Of a stretch of DNA of 64,000 bases, positions 33,311-44,389 are shown one piece after another. How positions within the stretch are numbered: position 1 is the first letter of the stretch; each line of letters begins with the position of its first letter. A program made the translations under genes and the position numbers. The stretch is from contig JAACJK010000122.1 in assembly GCA_013368325.1 (NCBI GenBank), forward strand, positions 124,001 to 188,000. The letters run 5' to 3'. Under the pieces are notes generated by a model. That model was not told the origin of the DNA, did not search any database, and saw nothing but the letters and a program-made list of their open reading frames with translations. Source of the DNA: Ephemerocybe angulata. Its lineage: Eukaryota > Basidiomycota > Agaricomycetes > Agaricales > Psathyrellaceae.

Positions 33311-33320
33311 CCCACCGGGA

Positions 33321-34205
33321 TGAGCGCCGTTTGCCCATACAAGGACACCGCCCACCGATTCTGAGCAAGGCTCGATTCCACCTCCACGATCCGGCGAACG
33401 GAGCTTGGCGCCCATTAGACGGTAAATTATTTATCAACACGTTTCGCACTAATATTTTCGGGGCAGTATTCATTTCACGACCCTGAGCATTAATTCGGTT
33501 TTATCGTTCGCTCGCTTCGTCTCCCTCTACGTATTCCGCTCCTTCGCACCTCAGTACTCTACATACTCATCAGCTAATAATCCAATTACGCCTCATCGGT
33601 TGTGCGCGGCCTCGAGAATTTCGTCACCCCCACACGAACTACTGAGCGCGCCTCGCGTCTCTTCAGAGAAGCGATGGCGAGGCTCCCTTGAACGCATTGG
33701 TAACGTGTTCTCCCCCAGAGAACACACCTGAACTTTGCGAGGTATCAGCCGCTTCTCAGTTACATTCGCCGTAAACGACGAAGATAGAGATGTATCAAGA
33801 GTATTACCAGGATGTAGGCAGGTTACGACAGGCTACGACTTCTCATATCCTTTGAGACGAGACACCATACGGTGGCATCGGATTATGGCTAAGTACGCGG
33901 TAGGGCAAAAAGCGTGGCACATGCGATATCGGATTAGCGCCCGTCGGAGATTGAATTTGACCCTTTGTCAGACTAATGGTGTTCACCTCTTGACCCAGTA
34001 TCAACACCTGTGTTTCTATCTTTATTTCTATCGTTTGTTTATTGAGGTACGTACTGTACATAATTTTTTCGTGCCTCGTTGTATTGAACGCCCCTGTTCA
34101 CCTTCCCTTCCATCCTGGGACTTGATTCCCACCCTTCAAACCCTATGGGGCTCTACATTGGGCCTCCCCGTCGGGGAGAGGCGGGCGTTTCATCCCCATG
34201 GCAGT
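33321..34205. other. Spacer between the two tandem units; no gene visible
   Basis: A single open frame at 33735-34214 has no recognisable features and overlaps frames on the other strand. No sign of coding bias. Confidence 0.35.
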
Positions 34206-34842
34206 CTGATGTGACCGTGACGGTACTTTTTTCCAAAGCGAAACTTAGTGATCGTACGAGCACTCGTATCAGTAGGCCAGGTAGACTGAGGTAGTAAACC
34301 GAAAGTTACTTCGTGGAAATCCGAAAATGGCGAGCCGTGAACCCCGTAAGTTGTATTTAAAGTTCGGTGTGGCATGGGGTACGCTCCCGGCTCCGATAAG
34401 TCAAAACATAATGTACTTATTGGCGGATGCTAACCCTTCGGTCATCTTCAACCACCCGTAGAGAGGATGTTTGCGTCCTCGATAACCCCGTCGTACCTTG
34501 ACCTTCCCACTGCGCAGGATTCGTAATAGATACGAATTTGTTCACGCTGTCAGCACTGAGCAGCAAGCTAGAGTCTCAAGGCTCATCATCCTAGTACTGT
34601 ACATACATAGTTGCAGTGGTATAGGACAAATATTTATCTATGGCAGTTGCATGTATATACCTCCCAGGTCTATGGTAATAAATTGCGTCCCTGCACTCCC
34701 AACCGATCTGCCACACTGAATTTAGACGGTCCATCGGCCAACGCTAAACTTCCTGAGGCCCCTGATACCCGGTTGGGCGCGGAGAAATTAGAGTGACTGA
34801 TCTGGGAAGGCGGACTTACGAACCAACTGATGTGAGGGTGCG

Positions 34843-34850
34843 TATAAATA
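34843..34850 (+). promoter_or_regulatory. TATA box of the 34.9-kb gene
   Basis: TATAAATA, 95 bp before the ATG, in the same conserved context as the sister gene. Confidence 0.65.
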
Positions 34851-34937
34851 CTGTGAACTGACCAGGCGATATGGATATCTCATTGCCCCAAGAACACTTA
34901 ACACCTACACAAACCCACTCACTTACTAGTACCTACC

Positions 34938-35603
34938 ATGCGCCCTGCCTCCATCCTCGCTCTTATTCCTCTGGCACTCTCCCTGGGTTTGCTTGCGAAT
35001 GCATACGATGTGCGTATCCAGAAATTTCTGCTTCAACGCATTCGACGTTCGTTCCACTCACACCGCGCCTGCATTAGCACACATTCGACAGCCGTGAGTA
35101 CGTCGACGAGCTGAGCGCCCGCGAAGACCATTTCGGCAAGACTCTCGCCGCTCGCGAAATACTCTCCGAAATCTCGACGCGTGAGCTCGTCAACGTGCTT
35201 AGCGAGCGCTTGGAGAGGCGTAATGGCAGGACTTGTAAAAAATGCGGAACGGTACGTTTCACGTTCCTTCCCCCTCTTTGAACCTTCCTTCGTCTTCCAC
35301 GTTTCAGTGGGATGGGGTCGTTGGAAGAGCGCGGATCAATCAATGCTATTAGGACTGTACCATTACTCACCCCCCATTCAGAAAGAGGGAAGTTCGGGAG
35401 ATGATAAGTGCCCCACGAATAAACCCCAGCACTCCCTAACTAAAGCAGACGGAAAATGGAGCTGCGGCGTTTGCGGTTATAAGTCGAACACCCGAGTGCG
35501 TACAGCTTCATTTACTATTCATCTATTCCCACTTCCACTAAAGGCGCTGGGAGCCGCTGAGACAAGGGTGTACGAGGATGCTGATATAGTACCTGCCTTT
35601 TAG
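34938..35603 (+). CDS. Small secreted zinc-ribbon protein, tandem copy 2
   Basis: Exons 34938-35009, 35078-35251, 35382-35495 and 35544-35603, all introns phase 0; about 139 residues. The signal peptide is identical to copy 1 up to NAYD. The helical arm differs from copy 1 at about 10 of 58 residues. Zinc halves are CKKCGT (end of exon 2) and SCGVCGY (exon 3), with an extra Cys and a His between them. Exon 3 shares only about a third of its residues with copy 1, and its first 70 nt cannot be aligned well. Counting codons by eye, exons 1, 2 and 4 show about 15 amino-acid-changing and 4 silent differences from copy 1. This points to diversifying selection. The 48-nt last intron is again in frame and stop-free. 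Confidence 0.75.
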
Positions 35604-35610
35604 CCCACCG

Positions 35611-36350
35611 GGATGGCCGCCGTTTGCAATTCAGGGAGCAGCTACCACGAATACTGAGGAGGCATTCTCATACACTCGGGCACATTGATGAGCCCCATAA
35701 TTTATTATTCGCCTCTTATGTATATACGTTCCACATTCGCACGCCGAGGCGCCCATTTGATAGTGTTATATCCGATTGAATTGACTGGCTTTATCTATGC
35801 CTTTTAATCGTCTTTATTTGAAGCTGTTGGGCCCCCTAGTTTGAAGTTGTTGTGTCGGCGATGTCTGAGATACCCCAACCCTAAGTATGTCCCTATTCTC
35901 TCCTACCCTTGTATACACAGCTCCAGACTCGCGATCAAATGCCCCAGCTGATACTTTGACGTGCATTGCATGAATGGGGGAATCACAAGTCTTAATCCAG
36001 ACCCCACATGTACTTACATACTTAGTGTGAGGATCGCGTGCCGACCTGTGTAACGACCCTGCTATGCGACGACCTGCCCCCTCCTAGGGGATTTTCAGGG
36101 GTCCTACCCTGCCTTGCAACGACTCTGCCAATCCTTCCCAGCCCAGGTAGACGAAGTCCCGCGCTGGATTGATGTGAACCAAGAGCAATTGAACGCCCAG
36201 GCGGCGTAGCGCAATGACTGCCTCCCCAGTCCATTGGGGGGAACACAATCGGGTGCCAACTCTCTGCACCACTCCCGGGTATCCGCCATTGCGACCATAC
36301 CCTTCGAGCTAGACATCGTCTCGACGACTGTTGGGCCCCATATGCATAAC
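35611..36350. other. No gene visible
   Basis: Short frames only. No repeats noted apart from weak similarity to the edges of the duplicated blocks. Confidence 0.35.
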
Positions 36351-38110
36351 GGCTAGTACCACGGTAGTGGATCTCGACATTTGAGGAGAGGATGAAATTG
36401 AAGGGGGGCGCAATCTCACCCCCTACTCCTCAGCCTATCTTACATTCACTATTCCCATCATTCCCGCCCCCTCGGTCACGACAACCAACTTCTCCCCGCC
36501 ATTGCACCTTCGTCCTCAAAATCCTCAAGGATCCTCGCCTCACGCTTCACGTCCCCAAAGACCCATCCCAAACTCCAGATATACAAGTGTCATCCTCAAC
36601 GCCCTCACGCCCTTCACCGGAATTCTCACACACTCACACCGGCCAGGCAGAGTCGAACAGGCCACTAAACCATAACCACACCACACCAAAGACGAACGGC
36701 GAATTGTACCCCCGCACCGCAAGACCCCCAATCCAGGCTCAGTCATCCTCTAGATCGCCCATAGGCGCACCATCCAGCCAACATCCAGTTCACACACCCC
36801 ACCCACAAACACAGGTGCAAAGCATAACTCGACGCGGGCCGAACGATAACAAGATACATAGTGGGACGGACGAACACCGCTCGAGTCGAAAAAGCCCATT
36901 ACCAGATAGCGTAGAGATCACTCACCTACCTCAACCGCGCTGCACCACCCCACTGTCCCTCGTTCCCGTCCCATCCCGCATTTTGATCTACAGGCGATCT
37001 GCACTCTACGACGTCTTGAGCGCGTAAAAAGACGTTAGCGCAAGGGGAGAAGGGGGTAACGGGTCCGGATCGTACGTACATGAAACGAAAAGGGCCTTAC
37101 ACGGGCATCGACGAGCGGAATTTGCGCATAGGTTGTCTGCGCATACTCGGAGATGTGCGTCGTAGCCATGGCGTTCGATGAGAGGCGTAGGGGCGCAGAG
37201 AACGCGGGCAGTACTAAGAGCGTACACCGTCGAGTACGGTCAGCCTCATTAGCTCCGGGAGAGAAGAGGGGATGGGGTGAGGAAGAGTAGGACTTCGCGG
37301 GAGCGCGGGTGCACGCGAGCGCGCGCCGAGTCCTAGATACGAAGTAGGTTAGGGCAGCTGAGTAACAAAATCGAAACGAACTTACGATCTGGGCTATAGA
37401 CTGGACCATCCCCTCGCCAACGGGACCTATCCGACCATCACCCACTCGCGTTCCAAATCACACCTCTTCCCCAGAGACGCGGGGGCGAGGCGGGCAGAGC
37501 GACCATCCCCAAGGCACACTTCTTGGACTTGGGCGCGTGCGCGGCAATACCCTAGGTGGGAGGGAGGTACGAGGGGACGACAACGGGGCGGTGTTGCACG
37601 GAGCGTGCGGCGAGGGCAATCAGAGAATGGGGCCTGCGAGTTGTGAGCGAGTTGGAGGATGTCGAAGGCCTCGATCTGTGTTGTAGGGTGCGGTCAGTAC
37701 GAGGGAGGAGCGATGGACGGAGAGGTGGCGTGTAGATAGACGTACTGAATATCAGCTCCAGACCCCCTCACCCCCAACTGACAGTCATACGCCCCATGGG
37801 CCCCACCCTTGTCAGAATACCGTCTAGATGAGCATGAACTCCGCGTCTCGAGCGAGCGAGCACTCTGCGCGACGAGCTTCCGGTAACGATGTTCTGCACC
37901 CGCTTCAGCTCCTGCCGTCGGGGTATGTGGCGGTACGATGATCCTGTAGCTCGTCGTTGTAACTAGAGTCAGGACTGCAGAAACCTAGGGAGAGTGTATA
38001 GAGGAGATGGGGGTTCGGGACAAGAGCTGAACGAACCCCCGAAGACACGATCAATGATGCCGGACCCCTGCCGAGCTTATCACCCACGTTCGCTCGTCCC
38101 CCAAGAACTC
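36351..38110. repeat. Diverged duplicated block, copy C
   Basis: Shorter relative of blocks A and B. ACAACCAACTTCTCCCCGCC at 36480 matches 21840 in A. The CTCAAAATCCTCAAGGATCC stretch, GGACCATCCCCTCG at 37404 and the closing GTTCGGGACAAGAGCTGAAC with GATGCCGGACCCCTGCCG at 38012-38075 match A and B in the same order. The 211-codon frame at 36392-37027 is rich in P/S/T, lies within the repeat and is not conserved as a frame in A or B, so it is not called as a gene. Confidence 0.55.
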
Positions 38111-39218
38111 ACAGACGACGACCTCCTCCTCACCATCCACCCCGAAAGGAAGAGGCGCTTACACCAGCTGCTCGAGCAGCCTGAGAGCAGTAGCAGTTCG
38201 TTCGCGGTGCAGGCGGACGATAAGGCGAGTTTTTCTTTTGGTTGTGATACTCTTCATCTTCGATCGTTCGCCGGCTTCGTTACTGTTACTTCTCGTTCTG
38301 CTTCGTGAATTCTTTCTAGTTTCCTTCGTTCAGGTGATCGTTCTCCTTCTTCTCTTTGCACGGACGGACAGACAGACAGTCGAGCTCGTGGGATGTGCCT
38401 TGGCACACATCGCCATCCATTATAACATGTTTCTTCCACCTTTCATTCTCCCCTTGCTTTCCATCTTTCTACCCGCCCATCGACTGCCCACACCTGCGTC
38501 CGCCCGGGCATGTGTACTGTTCCTCAACGTGTGTGTTGTGTGTTGGCGTCATGCGACGTCTCCCGCTCATTCCATGCTGTGTTCAGCTTCGCTGTCGTCG
38601 CTGGTCAGTGGATGGATGCGGCTCGTTGTGTTTCGGTGTTGCGTTAGTGTTTCTTTCCTCGTTCGTTCCCTCGTTCCTCTGAACTGTTCTCCACCCTCCA
38701 TTGGACATATATCCCCATAGTGAGTCTAACTGGTTAGGTTAGCCTTCGTTCGTCCATTGGTACCTGCACGCTGCGTCCTCGTGTAGGACATCGGTACTTC
38801 GCCCCGTACCTTGTTTAATCTGCGTGTGGTGATTTGCGGTGGTCCTGGTACTGGTGTAGGTATTTCGTAGCAAAAGTGATGTGTACGCGCGTGGTTAGTT
38901 TGACGAGTCTGGCTGCGTCGACTTCCCCTTCTCTACTGGCAATCAACCTTTTTCCGATTAAACCTTTCGATTAATCATGCCCAATTAATCGTTCTGAGGG
39001 TGCTGTGGGGGCGCTGCCGCATTGGTGGGCTGCGCAAGTGTCGATTAAACGACTTTCTGCGTAATCGCATTATCAATCGGTAGGTTGGACTCGGCTTGCA
39101 ATAAGAGGTCCAGAGGCTATACGAGGATCGATTCCAGTGGGTCTATGCCTCACTCAGGCTGAGATCCTCAGATTAAGCGCCCATCTTTTCATCCTCTCAT
39201 CTGTGCACTGATACCAAA
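38111..39218. other. Pyrimidine-rich stretch, no gene called
   Basis: 38230-38720 is strongly T/C-rich on the plus strand, which keeps several frames open. The predicted peptides are runs of Leu/Phe/Ser/Cys without domain features. Confidence 0.4.
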
Positions 39219-39686
39219 ATGATACAGGTCTCGACTTTTATATTACAGGGTCCCCATTGTGGCTCATATACTCATGCTTGGTTGGACTACCATCACACGG
39301 TGTCGAAGTATCTCTCCTCGAAACAGGCGCCGGCGCCAGTCCCACGAGGCACCATCCCAACCACGCGCATATCCACACCCCGCCTTACTGATTCCCGCCT
39401 TCGAATTACTATTCCAGCACCGTCATCACCGCCGTCTGCTCCGAGCCCGGTTACCCTTGATGTGAAGGGCCGTGTGCCTTTCTTGCCGAAATCTCAAACT
39501 ACCGATCAAACTACGACTCCCCTGACTACGTACTGTAACTCTTACGATTTCACACATCCGACGACTTTGGATTCTCACTCTAATGTTCAGCGTCCTGTGA
39601 GTCCGTCGTTTTCGTGGGACCAACCCTACCTTTTATTGTCGCCCTATGTTTCTCTCGATGATCACTTTCGTAACCTGCTCAAGTAG
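39219..39686 (+). CDS. Hypothetical P/S/T-rich ORF
   Basis: A 155-codon ATG frame rich in Pro, Ser and Thr (for example SSPPSAPSPVTLDVKG), with no signal peptide, domain or cysteine pattern. No similar frame occurs elsewhere in the window. It may be a real short gene, part of a spliced one, or chance. It lies 300 bp upstream of the 40.0-kb secreted-protein gene on the same strand. Confidence 0.22.
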   Translation: MIQVSTFILQGPHCGSYTHAWLDYHHTVSKYLSSKQAPAPVPRGTIPTTRISTPRLTDSRLRITIPAPSSPPSAPSPVTLDVKGRVPFLPKSQTTDQTTTPLTTYCNSYDFTHPTTLDSHSNVQRPVSPSFSWDQPYLLLSPYVSLDDHFRNLLK

Positions 39687-39984
39687 ATTCTTACCTTCCG
39701 TTGTTGTTCTACGCTCTCGGTCTACGTCCACATGTGTACCTCAGGCTACGGGATATGTACGGGTATGAAGGCTGAACCCCTTCCCCTTCCGTTCGGTTAG
39801 ATGGGCTGATCCGGAAAATGCATCTCGCCAGACTGTCAAGGTCCCAAATTTACGTAATGATGAACCAACTTTATAACAGCTGTGCTGCGCTATTCCTCTG
39901 TCTTAAAAACATCCCCTCGGTGCTCCACATCAACCCCCTCATTTTTAGCTTATTCCAGTCCCTCGTTTACTTGAAGGCAAAGCC

Positions 39985-40428
39985 ATGCGTGTCTCCTTCA
40001 TCCACCTACTCACAGCTCTGGGGGCTCTCGCCTCCCTCGCGAATGCGTATCACGACGACGTAGGTGCACCACTGGCGTACAAAGTCACAACAAATGCTGA
40101 CACCCTTTTCATCCCTACCCTCAGTACACATTTGCAGCCAGGGATTATCTAGACGAGCTCACTATCTCGACGAGGAGCCTCGACCGCCGAGAAATCCTCG
40201 GTGATATCGCCATCCGTGATCTCCTCGACGAACTCGCAGACCGGCTGGAGGCGAGAGCCCCAGGCAACCCAATACAGTGCAGTGTCTGCGGCAAGGAATT
40301 CCCGGGAACAGCGGACGGGCATAAAAACGTGAGAGATGCGAATACATTTTGGTGCATTTGGGAACTGAGCAATCGTTCTTATAGCTTTCTAATCATGTCA
40401 ACAGCCTTCACACCGTATCGCGACATAG
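39985..40428 (+). CDS. Small secreted protein, helical arm plus C2H2-like knuckle
   Basis: Exons 39985-40059, 40125-40328 and 40405-40428, introns phase 0 (65 and 76 nt); about 100 residues. Exon 1 is the signal peptide (MRVSFIHLLTALGALASLAN, AYHDD). Exon 2 has the family arm (ARDYLDELTISTRSLDRREI, then LLDELADRLEARA) and the knuckle CSVCGKEFPGTADGHKN. Exon 3 adds PSHRIAT-stop, which supplies a second His and completes a C-x2-C-x10-H-x4-H pattern. Without the last splice the frame runs on to 40455 and would lose this His. A nearly identical exon 1 sits alone at 60683. Predicted to be exported and to bind one zinc; function unknown. Confidence 0.75.
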
Positions 40429-41360
40429 ATAGGCCCAGGCATATTGTGATCTAATTTTAAAATTGGCCCAAAAGTCACCCATAACACACCACAAAGGAGG
40501 CTCGAGCATATTGGCGTCGAATGTGCAGAATATGCCCGAGATACAACGACAATTTACCTGCTTAAACCGCCCAGAATTTGCCCCACACCAATTGAACGCC
40601 AGATGACGGGCATATTGAGCGATAGACAATGCACTGTGGTCCTCATCGTTTTTTGTTCGCTGCTGCGCAAAAGAATGGGCTAAATACTAATATATTCACG
40701 TATACACTACACCGGTACATCGGAGCATGAATTGACAGTGGCCTATGTTAGTATATTACTCTTGTTATAATTTTGAGTGTACTTGGGGAGGTGGTGAAGA
40801 GTGCGATGCCGCGCTATAAGGCGTTGTACCCGCCAGTCGGATTTTTGTATGGACTATATCATGCATTTGTTCAATTCTCTTCTCTGGATACCTAAGTATG
40901 TAAGAGATGCGGGCGGCACACGGCATTCGCCACATCCAAAATCAAAGAATGCACAAACGAAAGCGAGAGCACGGCCTCATGAAAGCCCGGCCGGCCATCG
41001 ATGTCTACGTGCCCATGCCCTCTCGTATCCATATATCACGCTAGACATGACATCAAATGTTGTTCGTTCGAAGAAGATACCCCGACGTACAGAAATGACG
41101 GGGACAACCTACATCTCGATCGGAGGTATGCCCCAGAACCTCAAGCGTTGGATATTAATGAGGTGCGGCTGATAGATCATAGCGCAAATAATGGATATAT
41201 CCAGCCATTGATACGATCGCGGTGCGTACCAATATGCATACCAGCATGCGCCTTTCGATACCACCACCCTCAAACTCGATCGCACACTCCTACACATGAG
41301 TTGGAGCCTGGTGACCATGAAGAACTAGGGGAAGCCCGTCCGCAGTGTCCCGATCCCGCG
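40429..41360. other. No gene visible
   Basis: Short frames only; no repeats found against the rest of the window. Confidence 0.35.
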
Positions 41361-41364
41361 CGTG

Positions 41365-42600
41365 CGATATAATAGTGCCTCAAAACGCACGCCGCGTCGT
41401 GCATTGCGGCCTTTCGGGAGAATGGGTGAGTGGGCTAGGACATCGGAGAACGGTAGGAGCACACAGGGAATGACAATGTATGTCTGTGACACTATATGTG
41501 CACGCCTTCGTCTACTGGGTCGACAAAGAATCCATCGACCCACAGTTGGGGCAAAGTTGGGGTGCTTGGACGAGCCTGGTGCATTCGCCCGTAGTCGTCC
41601 ATAGCAGATAAGGGAATGAACACGCCGTTGGCGGAGAGGTGACAAATGAAGGTAGAAGAGACGAGATAATAGGTGAACAATCGAGCGAACGACAGGGCGA
41701 AACCAAGTCGAGTTTTCCCCCTCTGTACAAGCCAAGAACCAAGTCCGAAGGTTCAGAAGACACTGTCGAATCCGCTTCCGCTTCCGCATATCACGAGGCC
41801 ACAGCTTGGATGAAATGGTCATCGATCGAGACGCACAGACAGGCGGAAGGAAAGTGCTTGGCGGCTTTGCATGCGCAGCGTCTCACCGAATAAGGTAGAC
41901 GAGACCATGACACCACCACGGAAGGGAATCGCGGGGAGAGGATGGGTATGGTTCGTCGAGTGCAGGACGGAGGCGCACCGCCTGTTGCTGCAGGGAAGAC
42001 AAGATGGTCTGTAGAGGGCTCGTAACGTATGTTCAAGTGCTGGATCTCGGCGGACTGCACCTTGTCGTCCCTGCACGAAGCGACGTGGGTTGGGGAAGCG
42101 AAGCAAAAGAGACACACCAGGCGCGAACCCCAATCGCACCTAGCCTCCTATGCCAGGTCGAAGTAGCACCCGGCCTTCCATTCCACCTTCCTGCTAGTAC
42201 CCCATGCCCTTTTCGTCGTCCCATAGGTGCAGTCTAGACGAAGAGAGTAGAAAGACGAGGAGCGCAAGCAGGGCCATGTCTTTGGTAGCCACTGTGGATC
42301 GCGGTCCAGGGATGATCAATTTGACGCCCAACCCTCTCCGCGGTGAGGACCTGCAATCAAAGAGAGAAGAGATAGGCCTACTGATCAGCGATGGGGAGGC
42401 ATGGGGGAACGGAAAGGAAAGAGAACGAAAGAGAAAGATGAGATGAGATGATGGCTGACGAGGAATCGCTGCCGCTTTTTGAAGTTTCAACCTCAGCAGC
42501 TTCCTCCCACCCCTCGGCCGGCTTTGGCGCCCATCATGATCCAAAGCAGGGACCTTCAAGGCTCTGGGATGGCTGCAAGGGTACTAGGAGACGCAAGTTC
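41365..42600. repeat. Diverged duplicated non-coding block (pairs with 44390-46560)
   Basis: The AACGCACGCCGC...TTTCGGGAGA segment at 41378 matches 44401. ACGTGGGTTGGGGAAGCGA at 42088 matches 46188. CCAGGTCGAAGTAGCACCCG at 42152 matches 46245, and the GCCGCTTT...TCGGCC segment at 42471 matches 46459. Order and orientation are kept. No frame is conserved between the two copies, so it is probably a segmental duplication of non-coding or decayed sequence. Confidence 0.65.
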
Positions 42601-42869
42601 TACTTGGTAAAAATGATGTCTCAAGCCACATACGAGCCAAACGCAGTGCCTCCGCCCTCACTTCACATCACATTCGCCGTAGCCTCAGCGCCTTCAAGTT
42701 GCTGCACCCTCTGCTCATGCGTCGTCTGATTCCTCCGGGCCCTCCCATCCCAAACCGACAAATCAATCGCAGCTGTGATTGAGTATATAGCCTTTGAATT
42801 CTTTTTACTCCGGACTTGGAGTGCGCAGCAATACCACGACGCCCAAGGCATCACACAAACTCTCTTCCC

Positions 42870-43290
42870 GGTACTGATACATGTGCTGTTAAAACGCCGG
42901 CATGTCTGAATGTGCGAGAGCCTTGCAAAAGCCACAATTTATTGACTGCTACATATATCTTTGAGCGTCCGGTGTTGCAGAGTCTCCAGCAATACTTGAA
43001 GTGTCGCCTCAGGTACTTACTGGGTACTTAGTAAGACGACCGTTAGCCCAGTAGTTCACATCGCGTGCGCTGTTCGCACAGCACCGAACCATGTGCAGTG
43101 TTTAAAATTCGAGAGCACTCCTATCTCTTACCGGAACTTGGAAGTCCCTTCGTGCCTTATTTCTGCGAGGGTGTATAGCCGTGCTTCCGGGATGGTAGAG
43201 GCTGCAATTCTCCGGGTAGACACAACCAGCGGTCGCATCATTTCTACGCGTGGGTTGGGACATTGGCGCGCTTTTGACTCTCAGGGAACC
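42870..43290 (+). promoter_or_regulatory. Upstream module shared with the 24.0-kb gene
   Basis: Inverted copy of 24545-24920 (details there), placed about 170 bp upstream of the ATG at 43456 and in the same orientation relative to its gene. Compared with the other copy it has an extra stretch near 43110-43180 and lacks one near 43032. Confidence 0.7.
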
Positions 43291-43455
43291 GAGATTACCG
43301 TAACCAAGCCATTCCGACCCTGAGCGACCGCAATGCAGATATAACTTGGGAATAGTATACAAGGAGATGTGGAAAGAAAGCGTCAATTCAACCCCATCCA
43401 CTACACTCACTCATCCCTCCATCACAACTTCATCAAGTTACTGACCACGTTCAAC

Positions 43456-44008
43456 ATGAAATTTTCCGCCACATTCATTTTCGCCACACTCTCTGCGCTT
43501 CTCTTTGGCACTCTTGCACAAGCGTTCTCTAATGTGCGCAAGCTATTCTTCGCCTTGTGCCTCCATGCGCTAACCCTCCCATGTCACACAGGACTACTCC
43601 CACCTCGACGCTCGCACCGAGATCGACGCGCTCATGTACGAGCGGAGCGCTCCCATCGAGGTCCCTTTCCAGCACTCCCTGCGCTCCTTCCTCGAAGAGG
43701 CCGTTACAGCACACCAGCGTGCCCTAAGCGCCGACGAGGATGGCTCACTCCAAACTCGATGGGTTACGGCCATGCGAATTACCTTCACCCACAAGGTTGG
43801 CGGGGCTAAGGCCAAGTCGCAGACCGTTGTGTGCGGCGCTGAGGAGACCCTAGAAGTGGCCCGGGCAAAACTTAGCGGCATTGGTCTTTCGGCTGTAGGC
43901 CTCGCGAGGGCCCACTTCATGTCTGCGGGGAGGAACTTGGACCTACACAAGTCGGCGCACGCCAATAATCTCGCCGATGGCAGCATAGTAAATGTCTATG
44001 TAGGCTAA
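43456..44008 (+). CDS. Secreted ubiquitin-like protein
   Basis: Exons 43456-43533 and 43592-44008 with a 58-nt phase-0 intron (GTGCGC donor, GCTAAC branch, CACACAG acceptor); about 164 residues. Exon 1 is a signal peptide (MKFSATFIFATLSALLFGTL, AQAFSN). A diverged helical arm follows (HLDARTEIDALMYERSAPIE...SLRSFLEEAV). The last 80 residues look like a ubiquitin/Ubl fold: MRITFTHK start, ETLEVARAKLSGIG in the place of the central helix, AGRNLDL where ubiquitin has AGKQLED, and NLADGSIVNVYVG at the end. There is no C-terminal Gly-Gly, so conjugation is not expected. The architecture and upstream region link it to the zinc-knuckle genes, with the last domain exchanged. A secreted ubiquitin-like protein is unusual. 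Function unknown. Confidence 0.78.
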
Positions 44009-44389
44009 ACTTCGAAGGTGGGTGTGTCCCAGGAACCCGATGGTGAACCAGCTGATGACGCGTATACGGTCCATAAGGCTACTGTGTTCTCGTACACCGA
44101 GCGGCTCTGAACGTAGATCATCAATATTGGTAGTCATTCAAGACTCATTTGCCCACATATCGTTGCTGGTGTTTTATTATCACTTTTCGACTTAGCGTAC
44201 TTTACACGATGAACCGTTCACACTTGTCGGTCGTTCTTCGATTGCGCGTCTCATCATATTCATATCGTTCGTCCTTCTCTCAGTCTGTCCCTCGATTGGG
44301 TCCATTCTGGGGTACACTTTGGCTTCTTTTTACCCTGGACACATCAATTTTCGGAGGTGTGCATATCCCGCCTTGCTGCAAATGATATG
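44009..44389. other. 3' flank of the ubiquitin-like gene, duplicated at 50.0 kb
   Basis: TCTCAGTCTGTCCCTCGATT at 44278 and the following GGTCCATTCTGG...CACTTTGGCTTC are repeated near 50153-50205, downstream of the truncated copy of the gene end. Confidence 0.55.

Larger units (their letters stand above)
31640..33320 (+). repeat. Tandem duplication unit, first copy (pairs with 34206-35610)
   Basis: Nearly the whole unit is repeated about 2.3 kb further on: the GATCGTACGAGCACTC segment, the GTTGTATTTAAAGTTCGG segment (32055 and 34351), the upstream region 32150-32450, the TATA box, and the gene with its introns. Differences include about 105 bp just upstream of the TATA box (about 32445-32549) that is missing in the second copy, and a 60-bp stretch near 34437-34495 missing here. 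Confidence 0.8.
34206..35610 (+). repeat. Tandem duplication unit, second copy (pairs with 31640-33320)
   Basis: See the first copy. By eye the upstream region and introns are about 95 percent identical. Intron 2 (35252-35381 against 32962-33094) differs at about six positions plus a 3-nt gap. Confidence 0.8.

Noticed and set aside
36392..37027. 211-codon P/S/T-rich ORF
   Set aside because: It lies in duplicated block C, and the matching places in blocks A and B have no such frame.
38238..38720. 160-codon ORF rich in Leu, Phe, Ser and Cys
   Set aside because: It results from a T/C-rich stretch that keeps several frames open; no signal or domain.
39985..40428. Membership in the DELD effector family of Serendipita
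   Set aside because: That family is recalled as having a C-terminal RSIDELD motif and His/Ala repeats. Here the DEL-type motifs are in the middle of the arm and zinc modules follow, so the resemblance is superficial.
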